From: Platerodrilus igneus
Lineage: Eukaryota > Arthropoda > Insecta > Coleoptera > Lycidae
Assembly (NCBI GenBank): GCA_036346225.1
Contig: JARFIW010001670.1
Location: forward strand, 682,001-746,000
Direction of reading: 5' to 3'
DNA: 64,000 nucleotides
Shown here: piece after piece, positions 10,600 through 21,786 of the stretch
How positions within the stretch are numbered: the first letter of the stretch is position 1
Layout: the number at the start of each line of letters is the position of its first letter
Position numbers and translations under genes: made by a program
Notes under the pieces: model-generated
The model's database searches: none
Seen by the model: the letters and a program-made list of their open reading frames with translations, nothing else
What the model was told of the DNA's origin: nothing

Positions 10600-12069
10600 T
10601 ACATGCACTAGTGGGGGGTCTTTAGTGAAAAAGCATGCTAAGACAGGTCCCCGAAAGAAGGCAGCTACTCTTTCGGTATTTAGAGAAGCAGAGACTATGG
10701 GGGTCGGTATGATTTTCTAAGACACACTACTACGATGTGGAAGGCAACGGGAAACCACCTCATTACCTCCCAAGTACACAGCGTACTTAAATTGCTTTTG
10801 AAATAATGACATCCTCTCAGATAAAAGATTCCGGAGTTAAAGTAGTTCCCCATTCGAATATCCGGGAAAAGATTACGTCGGAGGGTGTGATCGGCAAGTT
10901 CAAATGACAAGTCAGGAACATTATGCGAGTTGAAGCGTGGAATCTCAGTAACAAGGTAAGCTAGGGAATTTGAAAATTGAAATGACTGAAAAGACTGTAC
11001 AAGCTACCCAGAAGCAGATTATGACAGCCGCCCTTAAGTTTAAAAACTGGAAAAAAATGAACGTAAAAGAACACTTTGACTTTGAGAAACTAAAAGATAA
11101 AGATATCCACAAAAGCTACGAGAAAAAGTAAAACGAATTGCTGAAAGACATCGGGAAAATTTCCGATACTGAGAAAGTATAAACAGAATAGAATAACGTT
11201 AAATCTAGCTTAGACATGACGGCCAGAGATATTCTGGAATATAAACACAAACAAAGTAAAAAACCAGAGGGTAACAAAAGATATTCTGAATTCAATAGAA
11301 GAAAGACGAAGATACAAAAACAGACCGTACGTAGCAAGGCAACGGAGATACATAGCCAAAAAAATGGGAAATTATTCGGAAATTTAGCTAAAGAACAATG
11401 GATTGATAAAAAGTGCAAAGAGGTACAAGTTAAGATGGAAATAGGAAAGACAGACGAAACATACAAACTAATTAGAATGAATTTTAGAGATATAAAATCA
11501 TATAGCAAAAATGTATGGGTCGTGGAAGGAGACATCATTATAGAAAATTTAGGAAAAGTGGTTAGATGGCAAGAATATATAAGTAACTTACATGCAGTAC
11601 AGGAACTAGAAGCACTAGAACAGAAAACAGATATTGAAAAAGATGACTTGGGATACCCCATACTTATAGATGAGCTTGAATTACCATTAAAGTTTCTAAA
11701 AAATAATAAGGCATCGGGTATAGATAAGGTGCACGCAGAAACGTTAAAAGCCGCAGGACAAGCAGTAACAGAACGTCTCTTCAAACTTGTAAGCTATATG
11801 TATGAGACAGATGAGATACCCAAAGATTTCAATCGCAACACCATATACCAAAAGGAAGAGATGCGGAATGATGTGAAAATTTTCGAACAATAAGTTTGAT
11901 AGAACATGTGTCAAAAATATTAACTAAAGTTGTACAAAGACGGATGCAAAAACGGACTGAAAAAATACTAGGAAAAGATTTATTTGGGATTAGCTGAAAC
12001 ATGAGAACACTGGAGGCTATTTTAGCTTCAAGAGTGATAATGGAAAAACAATACAAAAAGGAGAAAGCG
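10600..12069 (+). mobile_element. Proto2/RTE-like LINE copy B, 5' part (endonuclease deleted)
   Basis: The left part (about 10600-10930) holds the motif GGCAACGGGAAACCACCTCA (from 10743), which I associate with the 5' region of such insect LINEs. It passes through an RWNLSNK-like segment (about 10930) straight into the linker before the reverse transcriptase: KFKNWKKMNVKEHFDFEKL (about 11040-11090). The apurinic-type endonuclease is therefore mostly deleted. From 11216 the frame is open and reads LEYKHKQSKKP, then NNKASGIDKVHAETLKAAG (RT fingers, about 11701-11760), YMYETDEIPKDF and KEEMRNDVKIFEQ. Beyond 11893 there are stops, but the RT continues as RTLEAILASR to 12069. The start coordinate is approximate. 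Confidence 0.8.
11216..11893 (+). pseudogene. LINE polyprotein fragment: linker and N-terminal reverse transcriptase
   Basis: An uninterrupted frame of 225 codons. Residues 1-110 are the Lys/Glu-rich linker typical of insect LINE polyproteins between endonuclease and RT. Residues about 155-205 are the RT fingers with the family's NGKAPG-like motif (here NNKASGIDK) and the following YETDEIPKDF. The C-terminal 15 residues correspond to the segment before the RT palm, where KK(G/N)-type residues and the YR-I-L motif should follow but have decayed (a stop at 11891 ends the frame). Its product in a living element would be part of the RT that copies LINE RNA at the nick. The first Met is not a biological start. 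The same protein resumes at 14636 beyond an insertion. Confidence 0.82.

Positions 12070-12138
<69 letters not shown>
12070..12138. repeat. (TA)n tract at the left edge of the insertion into LINE copy B
   Basis: Imperfect (TA)n with occasional TACATA. It begins exactly at the Tyr-Ile codons (TAT ATA) of the RT motif that reads AYI before the break and GLVDLKKAFDNV after it at 14636. Confidence 0.93.
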
Positions 12139-12140
<2 letters not shown>

Positions 12141-14270
12141 CTGTGAATCTTCTCATATCTGCAGGTACTGGCCCTTTAAAAACATTCGAGCCCCACAGTT
12201 TGGGCGTCAAGACTGCTGTGATACCTTTAAAATCCGTGAACTACGCTTTTCGCCTCGGCTGCTCACCTAATGTTATAAACCTCCTCATTCATAAAAAAAC
12301 AACACATTCCTACCAAAACATCAACGTTAACTCTATTTACATCAATATTCAGAATACATTAAAATTTCAAAATTAAAACTCAGCATAAATTTCAGTTTTA
12401 AAAGAATTTCAAGATTAATTTTATTATCATTTTACTGTGCATCCAAAATTAAAGTCCTTGTTGGATGCCTACTAATTAATATAACAATATAAGCAGACCG
12501 GAGTCTGAGTATAAAGGAGCATCTACCACCCCTTTACGTTAATTAACCAGGTTCGTCTAATTGAGCTCAAAGACATACCCAAATTTTCATCATATTCCCG
12601 AACATCAAAACAAAATACCCCTTTTACTTAAACAAGCAAATTTCATCTTAAAATTAAACGTTTATGGTTAGAACAATTTCACTAATGTCCATTTAAAGTA
12701 AATCAATTATAAAGTCATTCAATACACACAAAATGTCAAACAAAATAGTATAATTTACCTGAAGGTTACTGTCCTCGTAGCTTCAAAGTATCGTTTCTTT
12801 AGTTAATCACACCATTCAACAGGATTATATTTACGGCTTCTGATTCTCTACGCTTTTAAAATTTTCTCCATCACCATCCATTCAAAGTCGTTTCTGGGCC
12901 TTTCCGGAACTCATCTGTGTTTATCTGACCCTTGTTTCATGGATCCAGACACGTATTTGAACCATTTAATTATTAACACCCCCGAAAAATAGCAAAGAAA
13001 TTCATGCTTCTGTCACCAATATACGCCAAAACTGCCTACTTTTGTGTATACATTCGTCGTTGTAAATTTTGCTAATTGGTACAGTGAAACTAAATTTTAT
13101 TACCTTGTATCTAAGTGCACTAAAGTACATTCATGTTAGCACGTAAATAACAAGCTATTTTGAATCACTAAAATATACTAGCAAACTTTAAATTATTTAA
13201 TCAAACTAAAATGCACGGTTTAACATCTTCAATCAAGTCGCGTATGTACGAGCTTTTAACGCATCGAATCGTCAAAAGTCTTAAGAGAGCTTGTTTATCT
13301 TCATCTCGGTATATATAGCAAAAAGCCTGTCTGTCGGTCGGTTCCCCAAAACGGGTAATTCTAAAGAATTTCTCATGCCATGTTCCCAGTCTGCCGCTCG
13401 CACGTCGATTTTTACGAATTTTCACTCGCCCCATTTAAATCTCAGAAAATTTCCACACGGCACGCAAGCATGTCCGAGAAAAACTAATTAATTTTGTACA
13501 GAAATTGTTGTTCTACCTCTGATATTTGCATCCTATTTTTAACCAATTGTGACCCCCGTGACGTTGCTTAAATCCCGCCTTTTACAATATGTGTCTTTGC
13601 TTGACGCATTTTCTCTTTCCTTCTCTACCGTGTTCTTATTGGTGCAACTTGATATTCTTTATTATCGATTATTTTAGTCCACATGGAGTGTGAAATACCC
13701 AGCTTGAGCAATTCTCGTAACTATTATGCGACGTTTTCCCCAAGATTCTTTGAAACATTAATTATCTGCAAAATTTACACCGAATGTGATATTTAAACTA
13801 CGCAGGTGTTCAAAATAATATTAATTCTCAGAGCTTTATTCCGTGGTATTTTAATCTTGGGTTTTTACAAGTTTCTATAGGTATTATATGTTATTAACGG
13901 TTTAATTAACTCCAATTAAAATTGATTTCTATCCTTTTCATTTTTAGCGAATACAACTTAAATATTAATTATTATATGTACACTTTGTTTTACTACCGGT
14001 TACTTAAAATAGGGTTAATTAATATAAACTTTGCACGTAATTTCTCTTTGTTTAGGAATAATTACATTACACGCAGAGCTTTTCAATACTGCTTCTTTTG
14101 ATATAAAGCGTCTTATAAATAATTTAAATTTCTTAATTTTACTGAGACGACCGAATTTATGTATGCTTAATGGTTTTAATAAAGCGTATTATCTAATAAT
14201 ATTCATTATACACGGTGATTAAAATTATTTGATGCGATTATTTAATCTTCTACCCTGGTCTAAATATGAG
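12139..14270. other. 2.1 kb of unassigned sequence inserted in the LINE
   Basis: Part of the roughly 2.5 kb that separates the two halves of LINE copy B. At 12139-12290 there is a moderately GC-rich stretch (around CCCCACAGTTTGGGCGTCAA) ending in AATGTTATAAACC, which resembles a boundary segment of an LTR element, but no coding domain or matching partner was found. A second GC-rich patch lies at 13300-13480. Frames of 66-77 codons on both strands there overlap each other and show no domain. Confidence 0.45.

Positions 14271-14311
<41 letters not shown>
14271..14311. repeat. (TA)n tract left of tRNA-headed repeat b
   Basis: A near-perfect (TA)n that abuts the left inverted repeat of copy b (14312). 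Confidence 0.95.
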
Positions 14312-14316
<5 letters not shown>

Positions 14317-14545
14317 TTATTAAGATGAAATGAAACCAAGCTTCAGTAGTATTAAGTATAACATCATCTAATCAATTAGGCTAGATAGCTCAATTGGTTA
14401 GAGCACTGATCCGGTGAATCAGAGGTTGCGGGTTCAAATCCTGCTGTAGCCGTTCTTTTAGTGGTTTTCAATTACTAGTTCGATTTGAAATGGTAATTCA
14501 ACTTTAAATACAAGGTTGTGTTTTCATTTCATCTTAATAACTATT
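14312..14545 (+). mobile_element. tRNA-headed short repeat, copy b, enclosed in a 24-base inverted repeat
   Basis: The left end (14313-14336, AATAGTTATTAAG...) and the right end (about 14521-14544) are exact reverse complements over 24 bases. Between them sits a complete tRNA-like cloverleaf (14379-14451), followed by the family core (TTCAATTACTAGTTCGATTT at 14468) shared with copies d and e. The outer flanks on both sides are AT-rich and become (TA)n. It could be a TA-targeting MITE that carries a tRNA-like sequence, or two opposed SINE tails. Confidence 0.75.
14379..14451 (+). other. tRNA-like sequence (anticodon-position GGT), part of repeat b
   Basis: A 73-base cloverleaf. Acceptor GGCTAGA/TGTAGCC pairs at 6 of 7 positions. 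The D-arm GCTC/GAGC and anticodon stem CTGAT/ATCAG are exact; the T-stem GCGGG/CCTGC pairs fully with one G-T. The A box (TAGCTCAATTGG) and B box (GGTTCAAATCC) match the RNA polymerase III consensus, so transcription is plausible. Against a functional tRNA: position 33 is C instead of the near-invariant T, the anticodon positions read GGT (a Thr anticodon eukaryotes normally do not use), and the sequence is embedded in a repeat. I treat it as a tRNA-derived head. Confidence 0.7.
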
Positions 14546-14591
14546 AATATATATTAAGCATTCATTTGCATTCCAAATGTGGATTATTCTC

Positions 14592-14594
<3 letters not shown>

Positions 14595-14635
<41 letters not shown>
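14595..14635. repeat. (TA)n tract at the right edge of the insertion into LINE copy B
   Basis: A near-perfect (TA)n ending exactly where the RT frame resumes with GGA CTT GTA GAT at 14636. Confidence 0.95.
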
Positions 14636-14637
<2 letters not shown>

Positions 14638-15700
14638 ACTTGTAGATCTGAAAAAGGCATTCGACAATGTAAAATGGGAAAATTGGTCAAATAGTGAAAA
14701 AGATAGAATTGAGTGAGTTATAGGAGTAGAAGGATAGTGCATAGCTTTTACAAAGGGCAAACGGTTGTACTAGAATTAAAGCAGAAACGCAGAGAATTAA
14801 ATATTAGAAAAGGGGCGGGACAGGAATTTGACCTATCCCCTTTAATTTTTAACGTGTACATCGAAGAGGCAACAAATACTGTCAAATGCAGAAAGACATT
14901 TGGAATTATAATGCAGGAACAAGCGATTGATATGCTCAGATTTGTAGATGACATAGTGGTATTAGCATCCAGCAGGGAATATTTAGATGCAGTCCTTATT
15001 TAAATGAAAAAGTGCCAACAGAAAGATACGGTATGGAAATCAACAAAAATATAACTAAAATACTAGTATGTAAAGAAGGACTTAATAAATCAAAAACGAC
15101 AATACAGGAAACGACAACTTACAAGATGGAAAAGTGCAAAAGATATAAAACAAACAGCACAAAACGGTGCTGCATTTAACAAGAAAAAGCAACTAGTATG
15201 TTCAAAGACAACAAACATAAAAACAAACAAAGGATTGCTATAAGCATATGTGTGGAGCACAGTACTGTGCAACTGTGAAACGTGGAAAGTAGGAAACGTG
15301 GATAAAAAAAAGATTTGAAATGCGGTGCTACAAACGTATGATGAAGATATCATCGGCAGACAAAGTTAAAAGCAAAGACTTTTTATAAAAGGTAGGAGAA
15401 AAAAGAATATGTGAAAAATAGTAAAAAAAATGGGAGAGACAGGATGACAGGACACATACTAAGACAGAGGGAATAGTGCGTAATATATTAGAAGCACAGA
15501 AAACAAAAAAAGGAGGAAGAGGTCGACCTAGATTAGACTATTGCACAGATAATGAAAGATACACGTTGTAGGAATTTCAGGGAAACGTGTAGGTTGTAGG
15601 CATTTCAAGGAAATAGGAAATGTGTTAGATTAGCTCAGAATAGAAATCGATGGAGGTACGCGTCCCACCAGTTCCAGAATGGAATACCTAATAATGAAAA
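14636..15700 (+). pseudogene. LINE copy B, 3' part: RT palm and C-terminus
   Basis: This continues the RT broken at 12069. It starts GLVDLKKAFDNVKW (motif A with its Asp), then a frameshift at about 14690 into an open frame of 96 codons (14713-15003) with SFYKGQT, GAGQEFDLSPLIFNVYIEEA (motif B, normally G-RQG-PLSPLLFN) and LRFVDDIVVLAS (motif C, about 14937-14970, FVDD instead of FADD). From 15000 it is full of stops but keeps the C-terminal landmarks CETW.V, MMK.S.ADKVK, DRMTGHIL-like and GRGRPRLDYC (about 15518). It ends in the shared 3' tail at about 15690. Both catalytic Asp of motif C are kept, but the protein cannot be made. Confidence 0.85.
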
Positions 15701-15894
15701 AGTAATTATATTTAAACGGGATGATAATCATAAGCAGCTGCAGTTTTGGTTTTGCAATATGCTCAACAAATGTTGATTGTGCGAAAGTAGTAATTGGAAA
15801 CTAATGATTCGGCAAGTGTTTAAGTGGTGGGAATCTTGGTCGTCGTCAGGTTGCTTAATCCCTTTGCGTACCATTGAATATCGGTGAAATAAGG

Positions 15895-16432
15895 TATATT
15901 TTTAGAAAACAATAGTAGAGGAAAAGTGCAAAAGATATAGAAAGAAAAGATTAGTATAAGGCCGTGCTGTATTTAAGAAAAAGCAGATGACATGTTCGAA
16001 GAAATAAACATAGAAACAAGGAAAATATTGCTGATAACATATGCGTATAGCACAATACTGTACGACAGTGAAACGTGGACAGGATAAAGGTAAAAGCCTT
16101 TGAAATGTGGTGCTTCAGATGAATGGTGAAGACATCGTGGACAGACAAAGTTAAGAAGAAAGAGGTACCGGAAATAGTAAGGGAAGAAAGAAATATGTGG
16201 ATAACAACAAATAAATAGGAGAGATAGGGTGATAGGACACATAATAAGGCACGAGGGAATAGCGCGACATATATTAAGAAGCAGAGAAGGAAAATGGAGA
16301 TATAAAGGTAGAAAGATGTGAGCTGTGGGAACTTCAGATAAATGTGTAAGCTAGCTCAGAATAGAAAACAATGGAAGTACGCATTCAACCAGTTCTAGGA
16401 CTGAATACCTTATGATGATGAAATGGATTGAA
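15895..16432 (+). mobile_element. Proto2/RTE-like LINE copy C, 3' fragment
   Basis: It repeats the last 600 bases or so of copy B (compare 15130-15700) in the same orientation: GCAAAAGATATA, GCATATG.GTA, GTGAAACGTGGA, TGGTGC(T/A)(T/A)C, CAGACAAAGTTAA, GGACACATA and the CCAGTTCTAGGACTGAATACC tail, followed by ATGATGATGAAATGG. Both copies are riddled with stops. The start is a truncation point. The two fragments are separated by about 195 bases, so they may be independent 5'-truncated insertions or a partial tandem duplication. Confidence 0.85.
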
Positions 16433-19050
16433 TGATATAATATATAAAAGTGCCACAGACTAATTGATCGCTGATCAGAAACGCATTTCATTTTTGCAAA
16501 ACTATAATTAATTAAAGTACAAAAATACACAATTATTGGTATATTAGTTCAGATTTTACAGACGTAAGCTCGCTGACTAAATTTTTAATTTACCGAGGTG
16601 CTCTAGGATCAAATAAATACTCCATTTTGTAGCATCTTGGCTAATTGCAATTGCAAAAGCTCCGACGCCATTAATGCATTTAAATGGCGCTTTTACAGTT
16701 ACCTTAATTAACTTAAAATCTCCATTCAGATCTTCTATTAAGGAAACGTATGAAATGCATTCGACTGTGCAGAGACGGTGATTATATCTTCAACGCCGCT
16801 TTTACAAACAATACAATTTTCTGTTTTTAATTTGAAAACAAACGACAAATTCAAACTAATTATGCGAAAAAAATTTATTATGTTGTTAAATGCGGTGTAT
16901 TAGATGATAAGACATATCTCCACGGTTATCGTACCTATATATGTAAAAGCCACAATTTAAATCCATAAACTTAGTATTTCCTCAAAGGATTTCCGTCATA
17001 AACCGTTAAATGCCAAGTAAAATAGCGCACGTCAGGGGAATATGGAAATCTGATGTAATAAAAGTGAAGTAAAATCGAAGTAACGTTTTGCAATGTTGCG
17101 TTTATACTTTGATTCGCTCTCACATCATATCGAATTAGGATTGGTTGATGTAAATATTTAAAAGTAAAATTGACTGTTAAATAGTTAAAACTCCTCGCGA
17201 AAATAAAAGAATTTTTAAACAACAAAGCATTGCTTGCTTGTAGATAAGACCAAGACCGAAGCTAAGGCATCTGTAACTTGTGTCCCTGCATGGAGTAAAA
17301 ATTTGAGGTGCGCAAAAATTGGTCAAAATATAGATTACAAAAATTAAATTTTATTAAACAAAAAATATTAAATATTTGTTTAACTGAACGTAATCCTAAA
17401 TCCACTTAAGTAAGATGATATCAACTAAGTTACTCCTCCACCTTATGTTAACCAAATTTAAAAAAATAAACAGTGCGATCGTGGTTTGCTACATTCAACA
17501 GCGTTTTCACCACACTGCACAGCACTACTTGATCTAAGTCGTTTTTCTTATGTTGAGCGAATCTTAGTCAACTGACCTATTTTTCTTAGATCTTTTTATT
17601 TTATATGTACTTAATGCACCATACAATAATGCGAATACGTGTTAGTTTACTTACTATGCAATTATATTGTTTTAGTTATTAATATTCCATATTGTAGTTA
17701 CGTAAACAAATTTATTTTTATGAATAATTAGCGACTGCATTTCTGTTTTTTAACAAGAAAAATAGTATTTTAAAAATATAGACAGTATTCTATTATACAA
17801 TTCTATTTATTGCCAATAGGGTTGTAGATGTTTAACAGAAACGGTGTTGGTGTGCGTAAAGTATTGTTATGGGGTGTCACATAGTCTATAGAAACAATGC
17901 ATTTGGCAGCACGCAGTATCAAAGATAATTGATAGCCACCCTGTGGCGCGACATCTTCAGATGGACTTGATTGACGTTCTACAAGAGGTTGCATTCAAGA
18001 ACTTTATAAAGATTACAATAAGAAGCTTGTGGATTTTATTTGCATAATTCCAATACATTCCAGAATTATAGAATTAAGTATATAAATTGCCCGTTAAAGG
18101 GTTTGAGTTAGGTTCTTATTCAAGCTCTGACTATAACACTAGTATTTATTTGAGTCTTCAACTATAATGTGGTGATATGAACTAAATCTGTGGTAACAGC
18201 ATTAAAAATAAATAGCTTTATGTGATATAAATTATTGTAGTGATTGATATAAATTAGCAATTAGTGCTACGATAGTTATTTATGGTGCTTCGACAATAAT
18301 TAAGAAAATAGTTGAACATAAATTGTAGTGAGTGCTTTAGAATTTCACTGTAGCTACTAGTAGTTGAAAATGTTTGTGTTATCAGTTGATAATAAAGAAC
18401 TGTTATTGCAAAAATGTTTTCCTTACAATATAATTACTACAAGAACAATATAACGTGATCAATGCGCATTACAAGAAGGTTAGGACGAAATAGTCCATTA
18501 CGGTTTTCAAACGTCTATTCGTAGTTGTCCCACAAGTCACTGACACAATATGATTTGTAACGAATTGGTAGCATTTAGTGCAGTTCTTCTTTTCTGCATT
18601 GCCAATGTTTTTATTATCATCAATTTAAGAAAAGTTTAATGATGAAAATTTAGAATACTTTTATTATATTTGTTTATTTTTTTGCACAGGTTCCATTAGA
18701 AAAATTTTTCATTTACAATTGCAGAGTAGAAAGCATTGTATAGTGAATTTAGCCGAATATGGAATAACCTACGAAAAATGCATTATGCTACATCACCGGA
18801 TAATTTTCTGTGCGCGGCGTTATATTTTTCTTGAAGTAATTGTGCTATACCAATGATATAGATTGCTCCATGATTGAACGACGAATTTCTTGCAAATTTT
18901 AGAGTTTATGCAGAAAATTTGTTGGTGGTGAAAAAAGTCAATAGTATATTAACAGCTTATCGTGAAGTACCTACAATGACTTGTTACGTTCATTCCCCTG
19001 CTTGTGCATTTTCAGAATCCTTTAATTTAAATATCACGTCAATTCTATAA
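16433..19050. other. unassigned AT-rich sequence
   Basis: No gene is supported. A 63-codon minus-strand frame (17803-17994) and an AATAAAG-containing stretch near 18400 were looked at for coding or LTR features; neither could be paired or assigned. Confidence 0.4.
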
Positions 19051-20018
19051 CGGGTTCGCTGCAATTGCACTGTTTTAAGTTTGCAATAAATAGTTCGGTT
19101 AGGCAATCAATTTTGCTAGTCCTTTTATTTAATTTACAAATCCGTTTTTGTTATATTATACTTTCTGGCGTCTTATATAGGCATGTGTTTAATAGTCAAG
19201 AATTTACTATGTTGCTATTTAATTAAAATTAAAAATCGTTTTCTGGATCTTTGTCACTATATTTTAAGTGTTGGTTTGCGTGGGTTCATTTGTGATAAAT
19301 ATTATAAACTCCACCAGGCAGTTACAAAATTTTAAAGAAAAAACTTGCTTTCTTTTTATATGACTGGCGAATATTTGTAGGGTTATGCTTCTTTAATAAA
19401 AATTTTAATGTTTTCAGCCAGAAATTTTTACAGACATTTTTAGGCTCTTTAAACCAATGCTTACTTGGTCTTAACAGAGAAATCTCACATTGTCGCTACA
19501 ACACATTTCGTCTAGTTACAGTTGTATGCAGTTTAAGTTATGATGAGGGAAGTACTATGCAGTTACCAATAACCCTTATATGTTAGGTTAAGTAGATTCA
19601 TTTGGAACAAACTCATCATGCCAACGTAGTAAGTAAGTAGGTGATATTCTTGTATTTTTATTTATGTCTATATTACACATATTTTTGTTGGTATGTGTTA
19701 TGGAGTATAAATATGCGTAAACATGCTGGAATAAACCACATAATTATTCTGTTTATTTTTCTGTGTTCTTAGTTGAGTGTTGTATTTTATTGTATTGGGC
19801 AGACTAGTGTTCTGTACGCATCTGTATGTTGTACACTTTCTAATCACTTTTTTTTCCTGGCGAATTGGGTTGTGTGTTCTTATGTTTCGTTGCCCCCCTC
19901 CCCTCTCCGCCTGTGTTAACGTGTCACTCATTTTATTTCTGATCCTTGTGTCATCGTAATTCGGACGAGCTCGGTTACCGATTTCGTTCTTTTCTTGCTG
20001 GCACGCTCATCTTACGTG
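19051..20018 (+). repeat. upstream LTR of a degraded LTR retrotransposon
   Basis: It starts with AACGGGTTCGCT (19054) and ends near CTTACGTGTA (20018). The same block recurs in the same orientation as 21787-22425 plus 27720-28003. Shared landmarks: AACGGGTTCGCT, GCAGTTACCAATAACC, ACGTAGTAAGTAAGTA, GTGTTA(T/C)GGAG(T/C)ATAAATAT (a likely TATA region at 19697), ATGTTGGAATAAA-like, GGGCAGACTAGTG and GTAATTCGGACGAG. About 440 bases (19083-19525) are absent from the other copy. The exact TG..CA ends are eroded and no target duplication was found. Confidence 0.72.
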
Positions 20019-21786
20019 TAAAAAATCTGAACGTCTTGACGTGGGGCCTCGATTTTTGAAACGTTTTCTCATACTCAACGTTTCATTTCCGTTAAACTCA
20101 TTTTGATTTTCGTTTATTTCCGTTATATCTTTTTATTTTAAATATTTTCCCGTTTCCTTCGCTACACCGAAATTCTCTAAATTTTTTAACTGCATCCCGG
20201 ATTATCGGAATTGGGTTTTTACTCACACTCTTAATATCATCAGTAGGGAAAGCTGAAAACTCTGGCGCCCAACTTGTTTTTTCTTTTCTCGCACTTCTAC
20301 GTAACTTTTATTCCTTCTTCGTAATGTCTAAGGTTTTCTTTAAACTTCATCCTTTTGCGACTGCTTTACTGAAGTAAATCGTTTCGATTTCGATATACTG
20401 CACGTACTCTACGTTTTTTTCTTTTTTTGGATTTCGTATTTGCTTAATACTTTGTGTACGCTTTTCTTGTTTACAATGACACATTGGCGTATTGATATCA
20501 ATACATTATAAAAAAAAACCTAGCTTCAATATGAGTTGTTTTTGCGTGGGCTTGATTCTGACGCTAAGGTAGAAAAACTACGCCTGTCTATTGAAAGTGC
20601 TTCCCGGCTTGAACAAAAGGAAACGCTTTATGACACTTTAATGCCAAACTTACTCCTAAATCTGTTGGTCCTTTTCCTATCACCAAAGTCGTTTCTCACT
20701 TACCGATCGTTTCGGTGCTAAAGGCATTTGGCATGCCAAAAACAAGAAAATCGCATTTCCTGACAACCCTCATGTTCCAGATGCCGCTTTGTTTTCTTTC
20801 TGGCGACGCAAACATCGTAAATCCCATTATTCGTCCTCTTGCCATAAATTCATATGAATCCGCGTTAAATTGATATTTCTTCTTTCAGATCCTGTGCCAT
20901 TTCTCAGTGTTCTTTTTAGGTTTCGGACTTTACTTCATCGTTTCTTTCGTTCCACACTCCTCTCCTTTTCCTTTGGCTTCCGTTGCTTACTGTTAGTCCT
21001 TTACGCTGACTTAGTCGAACTTTCAATCCTCGTCTTGTGAAATATGTACTTTCTAGACCCTTCTTCTTTTCTTCAGAAACTGCGACGTAGTCGACTTTTC
21101 GGATTGTTTAGTTTTCCATTTCCACGATTGTCTTTTTTTGGACAAGTCTCGGTTTTCCCAGCTAGAAGTATTTATTCTTATTTTCCAGCTGTCTAAACCG
21201 TAGCATACTTGGAGACATGGCGGTATTGTCTTGTTTTGATATTATAGCTGGTATTCTTCCACGTTTCTGTTCTTCCTTTTTGGGTATTCGCGAGAAACTA
21301 ATTCTTTCTTTTGAGGTTTGGAAATTTTACTGTTTATTTATTTGAAACATCAGTCAACTGACGATTTCTGTAATCTTGATGCGGGTCCACCTTCGCCCTT
21401 ATCAATGGCTCACCCTGTAACTCCCATTTTCCCTTCTTCTATGTTCAATCCGTTTATTTCTTGGTATCGAACAATTTTCTGTCGTAGTGGTTCGTATCTC
21501 GGAGCTTCAAATCGGAAGCATTTTTTTATTTTGTGTTCTTTTTGTTTCTCAAAAGGAATTTCCTTCTGTTTGTATTGCTGTTAAGTTATTTAGTCTGCTG
21601 CTTGTATTTCCTACTCCGATCTTTTAATTTTGCTAGCGGAAAAGTTTGTTACGCTCATTTCTCTATTTGTAAATTTTCCTGCATATTTTGATTTAAGTAC
21701 CGCGTAAATTATACTCAGAATATTTTCAACGTAGAATAGTGTTAGCAGTTCCTATTGTAAAACATTTTAGTTTTTATTTATTTAAA
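20019..21786 (+). mobile_element. internal region of the LTR element, mostly unrecognised
   Basis: Directly after the LTR lies a primer-binding-site-like segment (GACGTGGGGCCTCG at 20038) and, further on, a second TGGCGCCCAAC string (20263), both reminiscent of insect Gypsy-type elements. A weak frame at 20530-20700 reads FLRGLDSDAKVEKLRLSIES and could be a gag remnant. At 1.77 kb the region is far too short for gag-pol. No protease, RT, RNase H or integrase motif was seen, so the element is internally deleted or non-autonomous. An 88-codon frame at 21318-21584 has no recognisable domain. Confidence 0.45.

Noticed and set aside
11116..11784. 222-codon minus-strand frame
   Set aside because: Antisense shadow of the LINE polyprotein at 11216-11893, which has clear RT motifs on the plus strand.
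12001..12270. 89-codon frame through the (TA)n, and antisense frames 11829-12210
   Set aside because: Tyr/Ile runs from (TA)n; only the first residues belong to the LINE RT.
14379..14451. A working tRNA gene
   Set aside because: Despite a good cloverleaf and A/B boxes, position 33 is C, the GGT anticodon is not normally used by eukaryotes, and it lies inside a dispersed repeat.
15951..16242. Two minus-strand frames of 65 and 89 codons
   Set aside because: Antisense of LINE copy C.
19777..19959. 60- and 77-codon frames on both strands, and their counterpart at 27748-28026
   Set aside because: They are inside the LTR copies; the open frames are not conserved between the copies.
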